DNA of 64,000 bases from contig RPFO01000369.1 of the NCBI GenBank assembly GCA_009746045.1, positions 59,749-123,748 on the forward strand. The letters are read 5' to 3'. The stretch is from Mesostigma viride. Its lineage: Eukaryota; Streptophyta; Mesostigmatophyceae; Mesostigmatales; Mesostigmataceae. The notes beneath the pieces are model-generated. The model did no database searches. It saw only the letters and a program-made list of their open reading frames with translations, and had not been told where the DNA came from. Shown here in pieces: positions 42,733 to 53,366 of the stretch. Made by a program: the position numbers and the translations under genes. Position 1 is the stretch's first letter, and each line of letters opens with the position of its first letter.

Positions 42733-43081
42733 TTACGACGGATAAAATTTTAGACGCCAGGTAGGCTTTCAAGAAACTCTCGATTTCCGATAAGCTTGAC
42801 GATTCGAATTTAAATACAGCTCCTTGCCACCGGATAATGATTTTGGCAGGAGGAAAATAAACAGACCTCAGAGAACTCTCAGGATAAAGTCCTGGTTTCT
42901 CGAATTGCTCGTAGCCAACGGGATACGCAATCACAGGTTCTTCGGCGACAATGACGCCTTGTTCCGGCTGTCCGAAAAAGTCTTCGAGATCGTCAAGTAC
43001 GTCAAAGTCCCAAGGACGATTGACAAAATCGTCATCAGGCAAAAAATCATCGTCGTTTGCAAAAGTAGGAGAATCTGCCAT
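42698..43081 (-). CDS. Small acidic ORF upstream of Gag (127 codons), unknown
   Basis: ATG at 43081 lies 23 bases after the primer site. The protein is very acidic at the start (DDDFLPDDDF and DVLDDLEDFFG), then has a basic/hydrophobic segment (PPAKIIIRWQGAVFKFE). It overlaps the start of gag by 35 bases in another frame. I do not recognise the family. The complete copia element at 30162-37987 also has an unknown ORF directly after the primer region, with no obvious similarity. Confidence 0.55.
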   Translation of the reverse strand: MADSPTFANDDDFLPDDDFVNRPWDFDVLDDLEDFFGQPEQGVIVAEEPVIAYPVGYEQFEKPGLYPESSLRSVYFPPAKIIIRWQGAVFKFESSSLSEIESFLKAYLASKILSVVNGERTQGDGPH

Positions 43082-44206
43082 GAGGAGAAACGGTGATCGA
43101 ACATCCTCCCGATACCATGTTTAAAATTGAATGTCATTTATTGATGAATTTATTACGAGAGACATGGCATGAGAGACGATGCTTTAGGTATGGCCCGCAT
43201 CGTATTTTTATAGGCAGAAAAGAGGTACTGCCAGATGGCAAACAACCAAAGAACCATCGCCAGATTCTAGAATATTGTTTGTATGATTGCCAAATGTCAA
43301 ACTGTTAAGACAACCGTTTGTATGATTGCCAGATGTCATCTGTAAAATCAACCCTGATATAATGCATGGAATCTCATGCAGTAAAGTGACACCTGTCCAT
43401 GGAATAAAGAATCACTGTCCATGTAACGTAGTGACATAGCTGCTGGCATACTAGTTGAGAACCGTACACTATAACAAAAACACACACAACATAGATTAAT
43501 ATCTTGCTAAGTACTGATTCAAAAAAGTCAGTAAAAATATCAGCACGTAGCTAATCAAACACACTCCAAGAAATCACAAACAACACACAAAAGACCCACC
43601 TGCCCAGAATAGAAATAATTCAGGCATGTGGCCACTGGGAATAATTAATTAATTCCCAAACAATAAGGACCACTAATAAAGTATGCGGCGCGGCGCCCAA
43701 AGGCACCCAATATACCACAGTACTGTTACGAGGACAATAATGTCCCAGCTAGGACTACACGTAAACCTAGGAACAACCGAGGCCAAGGATCTAATTTACG
43801 TCCGTAACTACAACGAATTGTTACGCGACGTAACACCTCCCCCCCACAAAAGGTAGGGAGCCCTCTCCCTACGCACAGGGAGGAAACAAAAGGGGTAGGA
43901 AAAACCTAATGCACCCAACACACACCAACACAATCGAGAGACCATCCCAGATACAAAGCACCAATAGTTCACACGGTCTCCACCACCACGCCGGGTGGTG
44001 TAGGGTTAGCCAGCACCAAGCCTGGTGGGAGGTTCCCCTAACTGCCTGGAACGGAGTCCTTGCCGGGGGGACGGCACTGGGCAGGACACACAGAGTAAAC
44101 ACATCAGTACTAAGGACCAAGAACAGCCAACCAACTGGCCAGAATATGAGGGCGACTCTATATACCGGAGGGACAACACCCTCAGGTCGGGCCTAAGGCC
44201 CTCTAT

Positions 44207-46375
44207 CTAGTGGCCATCCGTCTGATAAGTGCCACGAGAGGCCAGCAGGACCTCCAGGTAGGCCTGGTAGTGGGCCACATCCTCGGCATTGTCATGCCTA
44301 TCTACAGTGAGGAAAACATCGGCCCACACGCCGTCAGGAAAAAGGCCCAGAAAGGCCCAGTAATACCTATGCTGCGTAAGAACGACCTGGCCACGGGCCC
44401 AGTCCAGGAAGCCACAGGCAAAGAGGCGAAGGAAAGGCTCTACCGCGATCAAACAGAGGGCCCGCAGGAGGAGGGTGACCACGGGAGTCTAGACCCTGGC
44501 CCGGGATGGGCGCCGGGCGACGGGCATCCCACTCAAGGATGGGCTGGAGGACCGTGTTGTACGTAGCACCCGGTACCGCAGGAAACTCTACCGTAAGGGC
44601 ATCCGAAGCCATAATGCCCAGAGGCGGAGGGTAAGCCCACTGGAACCCACCGTAGGTGTCCAAGTCGTTGTGGCGCCTAGCCCAGCGATATAGAACGCGC
44701 CGAACCAGGATCTCACCCTGGAACACAGGATCAGCTAAAATAACCATGTCGAAAGGGGCCGATCAGTCTCAATGGGTAGGCCACGATCCCGCGGCTCCCG
44801 ACACACCTGGGAGAACCCGTAGGACATGGACGAGATGGCAAGCTCGGCGGAGGCGCGCGGCAGGTCACACTGGCGGCAGGCGAGTGCGGACATACCATAC
44901 CCAGGAACGGGCGTGTCGCGCGACTCCGGCGTCGCATGCACCACAGAAGGGGCCCTGTCCCGATCACCTTGGGACAACTCCCGGAGGGAATCGGCAGCGC
45001 GGGTGGCGCGAGGATCCTGACCGGTGGACCGAACAACCGCAGCCAAAGACCGCGAGGCCGAAGGGGCAGGGGCCGAAGCAGGGGCCGAAGCAGGGGCGGG
45101 AGCCGACACCGACGCAGGTGGCACTGGTACAACAGGAGGTCGCGCCGGAACCGAAGCCAGAGAGGGCCGTGACGGACCCGCCACCGCAACTGGCGCGCCG
45201 GTCTCCGTTGCCGGCGCACCCTCAGGCCACATATTGAAAATAGGGCCCGTAGGGACAGGCAGTCCGGCATAAGATTGGTTGCCATCCAAACTCCAGTCGG
45301 GCACCGGAATCCTCTGCGGGGGACCACCCTCCCAAAGCCTGGGATGATCGCCCGTGTCGCTGAAGAAACCCCGTGAAGGCGGCGCTGACGCGGTGGGCGG
45401 CCCGGACGCGACGGCGACGGGCGCGGCCGCTGGGACAGCGGACTCGCGCCGAGGCGCAGGTAAGTCCGTAGCAGGCGCAGAGGTAGCCGAAGGCGTAGGA
45501 GCCGCAGCAACAGAGGAAACCGCAGCCACCGAGGGCTCGCGCGGTACAGACGGACCCGTAGACGTCGAGGCGACCGAAGGGGAAGGGGGCACGGATACAG
45601 CAGACACCCCACCTGGCGTGGCTGGAGCGTGCGCCTGGGCCGCCATGAAGGCCCCGAAGGCCGCTGTCAGGGACTGGATCTGCGCCTGCATCGCAGAAAC
45701 TGTCGCCGAAAGAGGATCAGGCTCACGATCAGAGCCCAAAGGGGTAGGCTCCACCGATGCGTGCCGGACCGACCTTGGTGAAGACGGGACAGGGGAAGGA
45801 GCCGACACTGAAGAGGAGGACGCCGCAGGGGAGGCCGAATACTCAGGAGTGTACTGTGCCTCGACTGGTGCGTCCGTAGGAGTAGGGTCGCCCAATACTA
45901 CGCCCGCTGTCTGGTCCGCGATCTCCATGAACTCAACCGCCCGTAGGAGGTCACAGGGGTTGTCATCTACCTCTGCCTCACCCTCGCCCGGAAGCCAGGG
46001 GAACACATCCCGTAGGCAGGAGCGGCCCACAGGGGTAGAAAGGTAGGAAAACACCCGGGGGCACTGAAGGACCGCGGCTATCTGTCCAAAGGCTGGACAG
46101 CGGGAGCCACATCCTAACAGACAATGCCCGGCATCGTCGAACCCATGCAGAACTAGCTGGTGCGGATCATCAGGGGATGGGCCGTACCACGCGACCCCAA
46201 AGAGAGCAGCCCTGACTAAAGCCGCATGATTGGCCTGGAGGGCCGGCTGCACGGTGCCACCCGGATGACTGGACCGTGACACCCAGCGGCCCGGAAGGGC
46301 CTCGAAGTAAAACTCTGGATCCGGTGGCGGAGGGGAAGGTGGCCGGCTCTCCGGCGGAGGGGTAGGACCAGCCAT
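44207..46375 (-). pseudogene. Large unknown ORF downstream of the gypsy integrase (frameshifted)
   Basis: The main frame runs from ATG 46375 (MAGPTPPPES) to 44735, 546 codons. Reading continues in other frames at 44747-44367 and 44482-44207, so the original protein was probably about 700 residues. It has a Pro-rich N-terminus and a folded-looking part with several Cys (LLGCGSRCPAFGQIAAVLQCP). A long Ala/Pro/Ser region follows, then a helical segment LSATVSAMQAQIQSLTAAFGAF that may form a coiled coil. The position is that of env in gypsy elements, but there is no signal peptide or membrane segment. The frame overlaps the integrase stop only if the upstream ATG at 46501 is used. Function is unknown; a second structural or accessory protein is possible. 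Confidence 0.55.
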
Positions 46376-46451
46376 GATGGCTGCGGAGGGGAGGGGACAA
46401 CCAACCAACCACCAATAGCAGAAATACGATAAGGGAGGGGCAGGTTGCCAA

Positions 46452-47645
46452 CTAGAGCTGGTGTAGGGTTTTGTAATCCTGCAACAAACGACTACAACCA
46501 TCTAATTCACTCTCCGTGTACCATACTTTATCTACCTCACTACGAGCATACATCCATTTCACTTTATACTGACGCTGGGTACCGCGGCCCTTTTTGATAT
46601 CTCTATGGGCCACGATGCTCTCTACTTCGTCTTCTACTTCCCCAGTGTCAGGGTTATGCTCTAAAGGGGCAGGCGCTAGCTCTCTACCAGCGAACGTGCT
46701 AGGGTGGTACAGTTTCAGCTGGCTTCTATGGAAGGTGTTAGAATGTGTCTGCCAAGAGGTAGGGATATCGACTTTATATAAGAAATTTCCTACTCTAGAC
46801 AACACACGGAAGGGTCCTAAGAAGGCGGGCCTAAGTTTGACCTTAAGTTCTGCTTCAAACTTATGAGCAAAACGGCCAACACGGGGGCCTTCTACTAATA
46901 CTAGATCTCCTATATCTATCTCAGGTGCTCTTCTATCTAAGGAGGCACGCAACCTAGCAAGGTACTTAGACTGAGCTTTTTGGTACCCTGAGATCGCGTG
47001 GTCATGTGCAGTTTTCATTCTATCTAGCAAGGACTGTACACCTTCTACAGTATCCTGGGACACATCATCCTTGTCCCGTAGAGGACTAGCTAAGAGAGAG
47101 GTAGGGGTAAGAGGCTGTCTACCAGTATCTAGGAAGAAGGGCGTATATCCATGCGCAGCCTGGGGGCAATTGTTGAGGGAGAACTCTACCAAACATAAAT
47201 AATCCTCCCAATCACTTCCCGAGCCATTAACATAGTGCCTAAGCGCTTCTTCCACTACCCTATTAAGACGCTCTACTAAATGAGAGGAGGAGGAGTGGTA
47301 GGCAGTACCGTAGGTAACCTTGGTACCGATGGCAGCGAAAAACTGCTGCCAAAAATCTGAGGTAAATAACTTATCTTTATCACTAATAAACTGCCTACTC
47401 AAACCATGATATCTGTATACATTATTAAGGTATAGGCGTGCGCAATCACGTGCGGTGAGTTCTAAAGGACACGGCACGAGATGGCACATACGAGTAAAAC
47501 GATCTATGAACACAAGGATCTGGGCATTACCTCTATCATTCTTTCTAAAAGGTCCTACAAAATCCATCATGATAGAATCCCACGGCATGATGGGATCAGG
47601 CAAGGTCCTAGGTTCTGCTATCTGTCCTACGTTATTGGGTTTCAT
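46452..47645 (-). pseudogene. Gypsy integrase core plus chromodomain
   Basis: The integrase inserts the cDNA. The catalytic triad is Asp28 (IMMDFVGPF), Asp89 (ISDKDKLF) and Glu125 (LVERLNRV), counted from the Met at 47645, with 35 residues between the last two as in the family. A basic C-terminal region follows. The last 60 residues (from EVEDEVESIVAHRD to the end, with YKVKWMYARSEVDKVWYTESEL) match a chromodomain, which makes this a chromovirus that may target modified histones. The frame is separated from the N-terminal zinc-binding part by a one-base shift in a TTTT run near 47682-47692; apart from that it is intact to the stop at 46452. Confidence 0.88.
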
Positions 47646-47680
47646 CTCCTGGCAAGATTGACAAGTTCTAACATACTCAT

Positions 47681-48271
47681 CTACATCCTTAAAAGGGAAG
47701 GCCAGTAATAAGAGCGGGCTACTAGGTCCCGTACCCGTTTACCACCCTGATGAGCAGCTAAGTCATGCAACTCAAAGAGCAAGGAGGAGCGACAGATAGG
47801 AGGGACATACAGGCGCCATTGAGGGGGAGAATCTGCTATCTGCACATATAAAAACCCACCTACAAATTTACAAGGGTGCTTGCCTAATTGTTGGGGATGG
47901 GCAGCAATGGCAGCTAATGCTTCCGGCTCAGTGGCCGTAAATCTACTAATAAGGCGTTCAAGATCAGAGGTAGGCATCGCTACAGAGGTATCCAGAACAG
48001 GTTTAAAGAGATCTCCTACCGCCTTGCCAAAGAGAAGGGGAGGTCCTAGAGGGACTATGTTATCATAAGACTTTCCTGACCTAGTCGCTATATGGCTAAG
48101 CGGTATAGAAATTTTATTTTTCCCCTCCCCCCCCACCGAGGCCACGGGAAGGGCCTCACACGGGAGAGAGAGTCCTACGTGAGAAAGAAGATCAGGCATG
48201 CGAACAGCTGTATGAAAGAGGTAGGCATAGGATTCATCATCAGGTAGTTCACCATAAGGGGTTACACCCAT
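47681..48271 (-). pseudogene. Gypsy integrase N-terminal zinc-binding region and linker
   Basis: The frame ends with LLFELHDLAAHQGGKRVRDLVARSYYWPSLL, whose His-x4-His spacing is the start of the HHCC finger. Its two Cys (RTCQSCQ) are in the next frame, just before 47645. The upstream part links RNase H to integrase and has no known domain. Confidence 0.75.
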
Positions 48272-48282
48272 AGTAGTAGGAA

Positions 48283-48900
48283 CTAGAGTAGTATTGAGAA
48301 CATCAAGGTCCTCAAAAAAGGAGTAATCTGCACGACTCGAGAGAGTGCATCTGGTACTATGTTATCTACACCCTTAACATACTGAAAAGGGGAAAACTGT
48401 GCTAAAAATTCCATCCAGCGCGCTTGCCGAGGGGTAAGGTTGGGTTGGGAGAGAAGATGGGTAAGGGGGCGGTGATCCGTTTGGATAACTAATCGATAAG
48501 GATCTAGCTCACAGGGTTCATTCAGGCAGACATCAAATTGAGCACCTTTAAGAAAGTGCTGCCACGCGTGGCAACAATACACCACCGCTAAGAGTTCCTG
48601 CTGGTGTACGGGATAGTTACGCTCCGCAGGGAGCATTGTCCTAGAGATATACTCAATTGGCTGTAAGCCCTGACCCTGATCCTGGAGAAGGACGCCCCCT
48701 ATAGCTACCTTACTAGCGTCTGTAGCTACAACAAAGGGTTTAGTAGTATCCGGTAGGATGAGTACAGGAGGGGAAAGGAGTAGGGATTTTAGACACTGAA
48801 AAGCCGACTGACATTCACTACTCCAAACAAAGGGGATATCCTTCTTTAATAAATGATTAATAGGGGCTGCTATAGTTGCGAAACGCGGGATAAAACGCCT
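48283..48900 (-). pseudogene. Gypsy RT connection and RNase H
   Basis: The frame begins near 48900 with the RT thumb pattern YYRRFIPRFATIAAPINHLLKK and runs into RNase H: VVATDASKVAIGGVLL (first Asp), the Glu of VHQQELLAVV, and VIQTDHRPLTHLL (third acidic residue). It ends after NIVPDALSR, which carries the fourth Asp. It is shifted by one base from the upstream RT at a TTT run near 48920. It would degrade the RNA strand during cDNA synthesis. Confidence 0.82.
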
Positions 48901-49845
48901 ATAGTAAGAAGCAATTCCTAGAAACTACGTACACCTTTAACGTCGGTAGGGTAGGCCATTCCTGAATTGACTTAGTTTTATCCGGGTCGGTAGCGACCCC
49001 GGCATCTGACAGAACGTGCCCTAAAAATGGGACACTCCTACCCGAACGAACTTTAGCACGGCGCGCCCACAAAGAATTTTCAGCCATTATTTCTAATACT
49101 TTCTTTAAATCACGTAGGTGCGTTTCAAAATCAGGAGAGTAAATAAGAATATCATCTAAGTAAGCTTGAGCACAAGAACGGTCATGCTCAGATAAAGAAA
49201 CAGAGGAGAAGGAAGGATCCTTTAAATCAGAGGACACTTGAGGAAGGTGAGAATTTCCCATAACAGGTCTAAGCACTTCATTCATTAACATTTGAAAAGA
49301 GGCAGGCGAGTTACAGAGTCCCATAGCCGCTACTCTAAACTGGTAATGACCAAAAGGGGTAGCAAAGGCGGTTTTATGGCAATCCTCAGGAGCTATCCGC
49401 AACTGCCAAAAACCATCCGCACAATCCAGTACTGTGAAACAAGTGGAACCTTTAACCTTATTAAATATATCATCAATACGAGGTAGAGGGTATTTAGACT
49501 TCACAGTAATATCATTCAACTTCCTATAATCAGTAACTAGGCGAAACTTGCCATTTGGCTTAGGAACTAACAGGACACCAGCTGAGTAGGGGAGTTACTA
49601 GGCTCTATCAATCCTGCTTCTAATAGTGACACTAAAATCTGTTTTAGTTCCTTTAATTCGGTAGGGCCCATTCTATACATCGGAGAGTGCGTAGGAACTG
49701 CACCGTCCTTGATAACTACACGGTGTAAAACAGAACGAGGAGGAGGATAAGAAGGAGTCTTTTCTTCAAAAACTTTTGAGGAATCTATCACAGCCATGTA
49801 TCTTACTATTTCATTTTCAGTAAATCCCACTCCTATTGTATCCAC
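48901..49845 (-). pseudogene. Gypsy reverse transcriptase (two frames)
   Basis: The N-terminal part (49845-49567) has the pre-RT pattern SPMYRMGPTELKELKQIL and EAGLIEPSNSP. After a one-base shift near 49580 the frame continues with LLVPKPNGKFRLVTDYRKLN and LPRIDDIF, then FTVLDCADGFWQLRI (first catalytic Asp), the AMGLCNSPASFQMLMN helix and AYLDDILIYS (the YxDD box), then SVPFLGHVLS. A roughly 30-residue insert (SHLPQVSSDLKDPSFSSVSL and a few more) lies between VMGN and the YLDD strand, longer than usual. The motifs are well kept despite the shifts. Confidence 0.85.
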
Positions 49846-50458
49846 TGTGTTTATCTATATCCACACTATTATTAGTGATAGGTATCTCCTGTACTTCTAA
49901 CTGAAGGAACATACATAATAAATATCCATATTCCTTTAATTCAGAACGCAACTCATCATTGGACATTAATACTTCAGGTATAGGTCTTACAGGAGGATCA
50001 ACAGGTGTAGGAGGAGTAATATCTACCAAGGATAAATTTTCCAATCTATAATGACGTTCCGGTACCCAGTAAGAGCTATCTGGAAACCAAATGACCATGG
50101 TATCATAATTAATAGTAATCTTATTATCCTGGTGCCAATCTAATCCTAGTAATACATCAGCGGTAGTGATAGGGCCTATAGTGGCCGTCAGGTTGACAGT
50201 ACGTCCTTGTATGACCAGGGGAAGGGACACCGTACCCGGGGAATGACTGGTGCGACCATCAGCATAATGAACAGTGACAGGTTTGGTGTGAGGGGTAGGG
50301 ACTAGTCCTAAACGCCTAACTAGGGCCTCGCTCACAAAGGAGCTAGCCGCACCGCTATCTACCAACACAGAGACATTCAAGAGTTCATCAGCATGCAAGA
50401 AGGGTCTACAACAGTGGGGAACGGTTAAACCACCATTCAAGAACATAAGAGGACGCAC
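49817..50458 (-). pseudogene. Gypsy aspartic protease
   Basis: The catalytic motif VLVDSGAASSFVSEALV and the later VLLGLDWHQDN are those of retropepsin-like proteases of Ty3/gypsy elements. It would cleave Gag-Pol. The frame opens without an ATG and is offset from the zinc-knuckle frame upstream, with the shift next to long C runs at about 50578-50590. A linker with TPPTPVDPPVRPIP follows and leads to RT. Confidence 0.85.
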
Positions 50459-50551
50459 ACGTAGTGGTAGGGAAGATTCAGCTCCTACAGAGGTTATAAA
50501 AACAGGCAGGCAAAAATTTTATCTGGGGTACTATCTAAGGACCTGTCCAGG

Positions 50552-51700
50552 TTACCCCCGGCTGACAGGCCTACTGTTCCCCCTCCCCCCCAAATCCATA
50601 GGAACTAACCCCGAAGAAGACCCTGGCGAAAAAGCCACTGCTGGAGGGTCACGAGGGAGCGAAGAGGGTGCGGGAGCCTGATTATCATAGGGGAACCCTG
50701 GGGGTCCTGTCTGCACAGCATTCAGCCTACTAGGGGTAGCTGAGGGAATGCGTCCTGAAGTGGGACGAATAGGAGCACGCTGAGGGGTACGAGGAGGGCG
50801 AGCGTCGGGATGAGGGGGAGCACCCGAAAGGAACTTGGGGCACTCACGTTTAAGATGACCTACTTCCTTACAATGATAGCATGTGATATGAGAGACATCA
50901 AGAGCTGAAAGGTCAGTCACACAGATATCTAATTCTTCTACATAGGAGTTCTCCTCCTCAGGGGTAAGGATAATATTATTAATACGGGAACGGGTAGGAA
51001 GAGAAGGGTGGTGAAGAAATCTGCTACTCGCAAGAGATGCTGGCGCACATGCTTGAGGGGCAGATCAGTAAAACGGTAGGCAGAGAACTGGCGCTTGACT
51101 TCACGTAATAAGGGTCTACTGAGGCCTTGGAGGAAGCGAGCACGTACTTCTGCACCCGACAAATCCCTAATTCGTACCATCTGAGCATCAAACTCTTTCA
51201 TATACTCCTTAAATGATTTAGTACCCTGCTGCAAGGTACCAAAGGCTAATCTATCCTGCCAATCTGAATCAGGAGGGACTAAATGGTTCTCTAAACGCTT
51301 AAACAATTCTGCTACAGAGTTAGGGTAGGCATGAGAGGCCAAAGACTCACACTGAATGAGGTTAGCAAGCTCAGGAGTAATGCAGGTTGTAAGATAGTGA
51401 GGAACTAGTACAGCATCAGAGAGACGCCATCTATTATGATTCTGCCACGACTCTGTGTTCTGGGTAAGCAACATAATAAAGGTGAAAAACTGTTGAGGGG
51501 TAGACTTGACATCCAGCTTGGGAAGGTTAGCAAAGAGGGGAAGAGCAGGGGGCTTAGGGGGATTAGAAGAGTCAGTTTTTCCCATAGGGCCACTATCTTC
51601 CACTGCTACATAAGCGGGATAGAAGGAAGGAAGAGGAAAGGTTTTGGGTAGGGGTCTAGAAGGGGCCACCGTTTCAGGCTGGTGCCCATAGGAGAAGGGA
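50552..51700 (-). pseudogene. gag: Gypsy Gag with zinc knuckle (two frames)
   Basis: The first part (about 51700-50938) has the retrotransposon Gag capsid pattern: WQDRLAFGTLQQGTKSFKEY, then MKEFDAQMVRIRDL and ARFLQGLSRPLLREV. Neither frame starts with ATG. A one-base shift near 51000-51010 moves the tail into the frame ending at 50552, which carries the CCHC knuckle CYHCKEVGHLKREC and a Pro-rich tail. Together they would give a normal-length Gag. Confidence 0.8.
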
Positions 51701-51754
51701 CAGTATATTGCTCACGAAGAGAGGAGTAGGCAAAATGATCATAATTTCTGTCAT

Positions 51755-52300
51755 CTAGGGCATGGTGCTGAAATCACTATTAACTTCTAAATCAGCCACA
51801 CGGGTAGGGACCTGGGCAGCCTCATAGGCCGTCTCAGGGTAGGACCAGGAAGCAGGTGGGTAAAAGGGAACTGCACTAGGGCGCCCAGAAGGGCCGACAG
51901 GGGCAGAGGTACGACCCGTGTTAAAAGCAGGCATGGAAGGCACAGGGTGGGAAGGAGGCCTAGAAACATTGTTAGTTAGTGAGGACCTGCTGGGGGTTTG
52001 AGCCAAGGTTGCAGGAGGGGCAGGGGCCTGGTTCAAGGTAAGGGAAGGGTCATCACTAAATCTGACTTGCATACGTTGTTCATAGGTAGGAGGGGTAAGT
52101 GAGGGACGACGGCGACCACCAGTAACAGGAGAAGGAGGTGAGGTACGAAGATTACCTTGAGGAGTGAGATGGTGAACCGTTTCAAGTGAGTCCCGTCGGT
52201 TACCATGATTGTTGTTATGGTTGTTAGTATTATTATTATTATTACTCATAGTAGGAGTGTTGGTAGGTATAGGCGACATGTTACCACCCACGGGATCCAT
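51755..52300 (-). CDS. Asn/Pro/Ser-rich N-terminal Gag extension (181 codons)
   Basis: It starts at ATG 52300 (MDPVGGNMSP). The protein has an Asn/His run, then Pro/Ser-rich disordered sequence, and ends NSDFSTMP about 55 bp before the capsid-type frame. I see no domain. It is most likely the disordered N-terminus of Gag, separated by a frame change, but it could be a distinct small protein. Confidence 0.5.
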   Translation of the reverse strand: MDPVGGNMSPIPTNTPTMSNNNNNTNNHNNNHGNRRDSLETVHHLTPQGNLRTSPPSPVTGGRRRPSLTPPTYEQRMQVRFSDDPSLTLNQAPAPPATLAQTPSRSSLTNNVSRPPSHPVPSMPAFNTGRTSAPVGPSGRPSAVPFYPPASWSYPETAYEAAQVPTRVADLEVNSDFSTMP

Positions 52301-52424
52301 TTTTAATTAAGTAAATGATTAGGAATCTAACTGAAAGCAACAAGGATAAAGGACAAGGCCTAATTTAAGGCAAGGAAAGAAAAGAAAAAGCTTTTAATGT
52401 CCTAAAAGAAGGAAACAATTTAAA

Positions 52425-52817
52425 TCAATCCTTTTTAACAACAGTAATGGATAGGGAACCGAATTCTAAGGTGAGAGGAGTATCTAAGCTAGATGAGGAT
52501 GCAGCCCGCTTAGGGGGAGACGAAGGAGGGGTAGCAAAATCTAGAGCTTCTACAGGAGGGCTACCATGAGGAGTAGAACGTACGTGTAGGCCTAAATCTG
52601 ATACACTATGGTCTATAAGGAATTGTTGGGCTTCCTCGAAGGTAACAAATTTCTTATACCTAACTACATTATATGTACGATTTTGCACTATCTTCCTAGC
52701 ATCTGACCAAGAGAGGAAAATGGCTGACCATTGAGGGGTAATAACTACGTAATATTTAGCTAAGCTATTGTCACTGGACGAATGGGAAGGCGCAGTAAAA
52801 ACACGACGTTGGCTCAT
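52425..52817 (-). CDS. Viroplasmin / RNase H1 N-domain-like protein (130 codons)
   Basis: It starts at ATG 52817 (MSQRRVFTAP) as the first ORF of the gypsy element, about 0.55 kb after the LTR. Residues 20-68 (KYYVVITPQWSAIFLSWSDA, then YKKFVTFEEAQQFL) match the small hybrid-binding domain of eukaryotic RNase H1, also found in caulimovirus viroplasmin (pattern YYxV, the xIxxSW segment, then YKxFxxxxEAxxFL). The C-terminal 60 residues are Ser/Pro-rich. The domain binds RNA/DNA hybrids, so it could assist reverse transcription; that role here is inferred. The ORF is intact although the rest of the element is frameshifted. Confidence 0.7.
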   Translation of the reverse strand: MSQRRVFTAPSHSSSDNSLAKYYVVITPQWSAIFLSWSDARKIVQNRTYNVVRYKKFVTFEEAQQFLIDHSVSDLGLHVRSTPHGSPPVEALDFATPPSSPPKRAASSSSLDTPLTLEFGSLSITVVKKD

Positions 52818-53366
52818 GGTAACGCACCTGGTGGGTCTTGTGACGTCACGCTAGAAGAAGGGGTAGGCGACTTATCTGGGCAATCTGGATCACCGAAAGC
52901 AGCATGAGGGCGGAATTATCCAGCGCTCGTCCTAAATCAGCGACCGAATAGTCCAGCGCTCGTCCTAAAACAGCGACCCGTATCTCTGCGGGTGCGGCCG
53001 TCTAATAAAACAGCAGCACGAAGGAAAAAGGTGTAGGCTACTGCGACGCTAATCGTCTCACGCTGGCCGATCCGAACAGTAATAATCCCCTATCTACGAC
53101 AGGAAGCAACCGTAAGCAGGAAAACAAGGCGAAAGACAGGCTAGCTACGAAAGGGTTTATCCGCTGCGAGCAGGTCTAGCATCTAGGCAGATCGTGTCCC
53201 GAACCGGGCAGCACTACTCTCCCAGCTTGAAGGCGACCCGCCCATTATACCTGTCAAGAAAGTGTCCGGTCTTCGTATCCCTGGACGCGGAAGGGTTCTT
53301 GCAAAGGCGTATGTGACAAAGGACCGTCGTCTCGTTCTCTACCTACGAAAGTTCCTCCGGAACCAT
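52818..53366 (-). other. Gypsy 5' leader between LTR and first ORF
   Basis: I see no gene; the ORF at 53254-53535 simply reads across the LTR border. The minus strand reads TGGTTCCGGAGGAAC beside the LTR, a likely primer site for a tRNA ending GGAACCA. AGCGCTCGTCCTAAA repeats at about 52920-52972. Confidence 0.6.

Larger units (their letters stand above)
40883..43662 (-). mobile_element. Gag-only (TR-GAG-like) copia-type LTR retrotransposon, very young
   Basis: LTRs of 545 bp at 40883-41427 and 43118-43662 begin TGTTTAAA and end CCCAAACA; I see one difference (41143 C, 43378 G). The target duplication is ATAAG (40878-40882 and 43663-43667). The minus strand reads TGGTATCGGGAGG just inside the 5' LTR, a tRNA-iMet primer site, and an AAGGGGGG polypurine tract lies at the 3' LTR (about 41428-41435). 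Only a small first ORF and Gag are encoded; protease, integrase, RT and RNase H are absent. It must depend on another copia element in trans. Confidence 0.93.
40479..43835 (-). repeat. 3' LTR of the gypsy element, interrupted at 40883-43662
   Basis: The two parts align with 53367-53886. The sequence CTACCAAAGGAT then CAGGACCAC in the other LTR is the empty site for the nested element, here ATAAG on each side. The last 24 bases (43812-43835) correspond to the remnant at 60117-60139. Confidence 0.85.
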
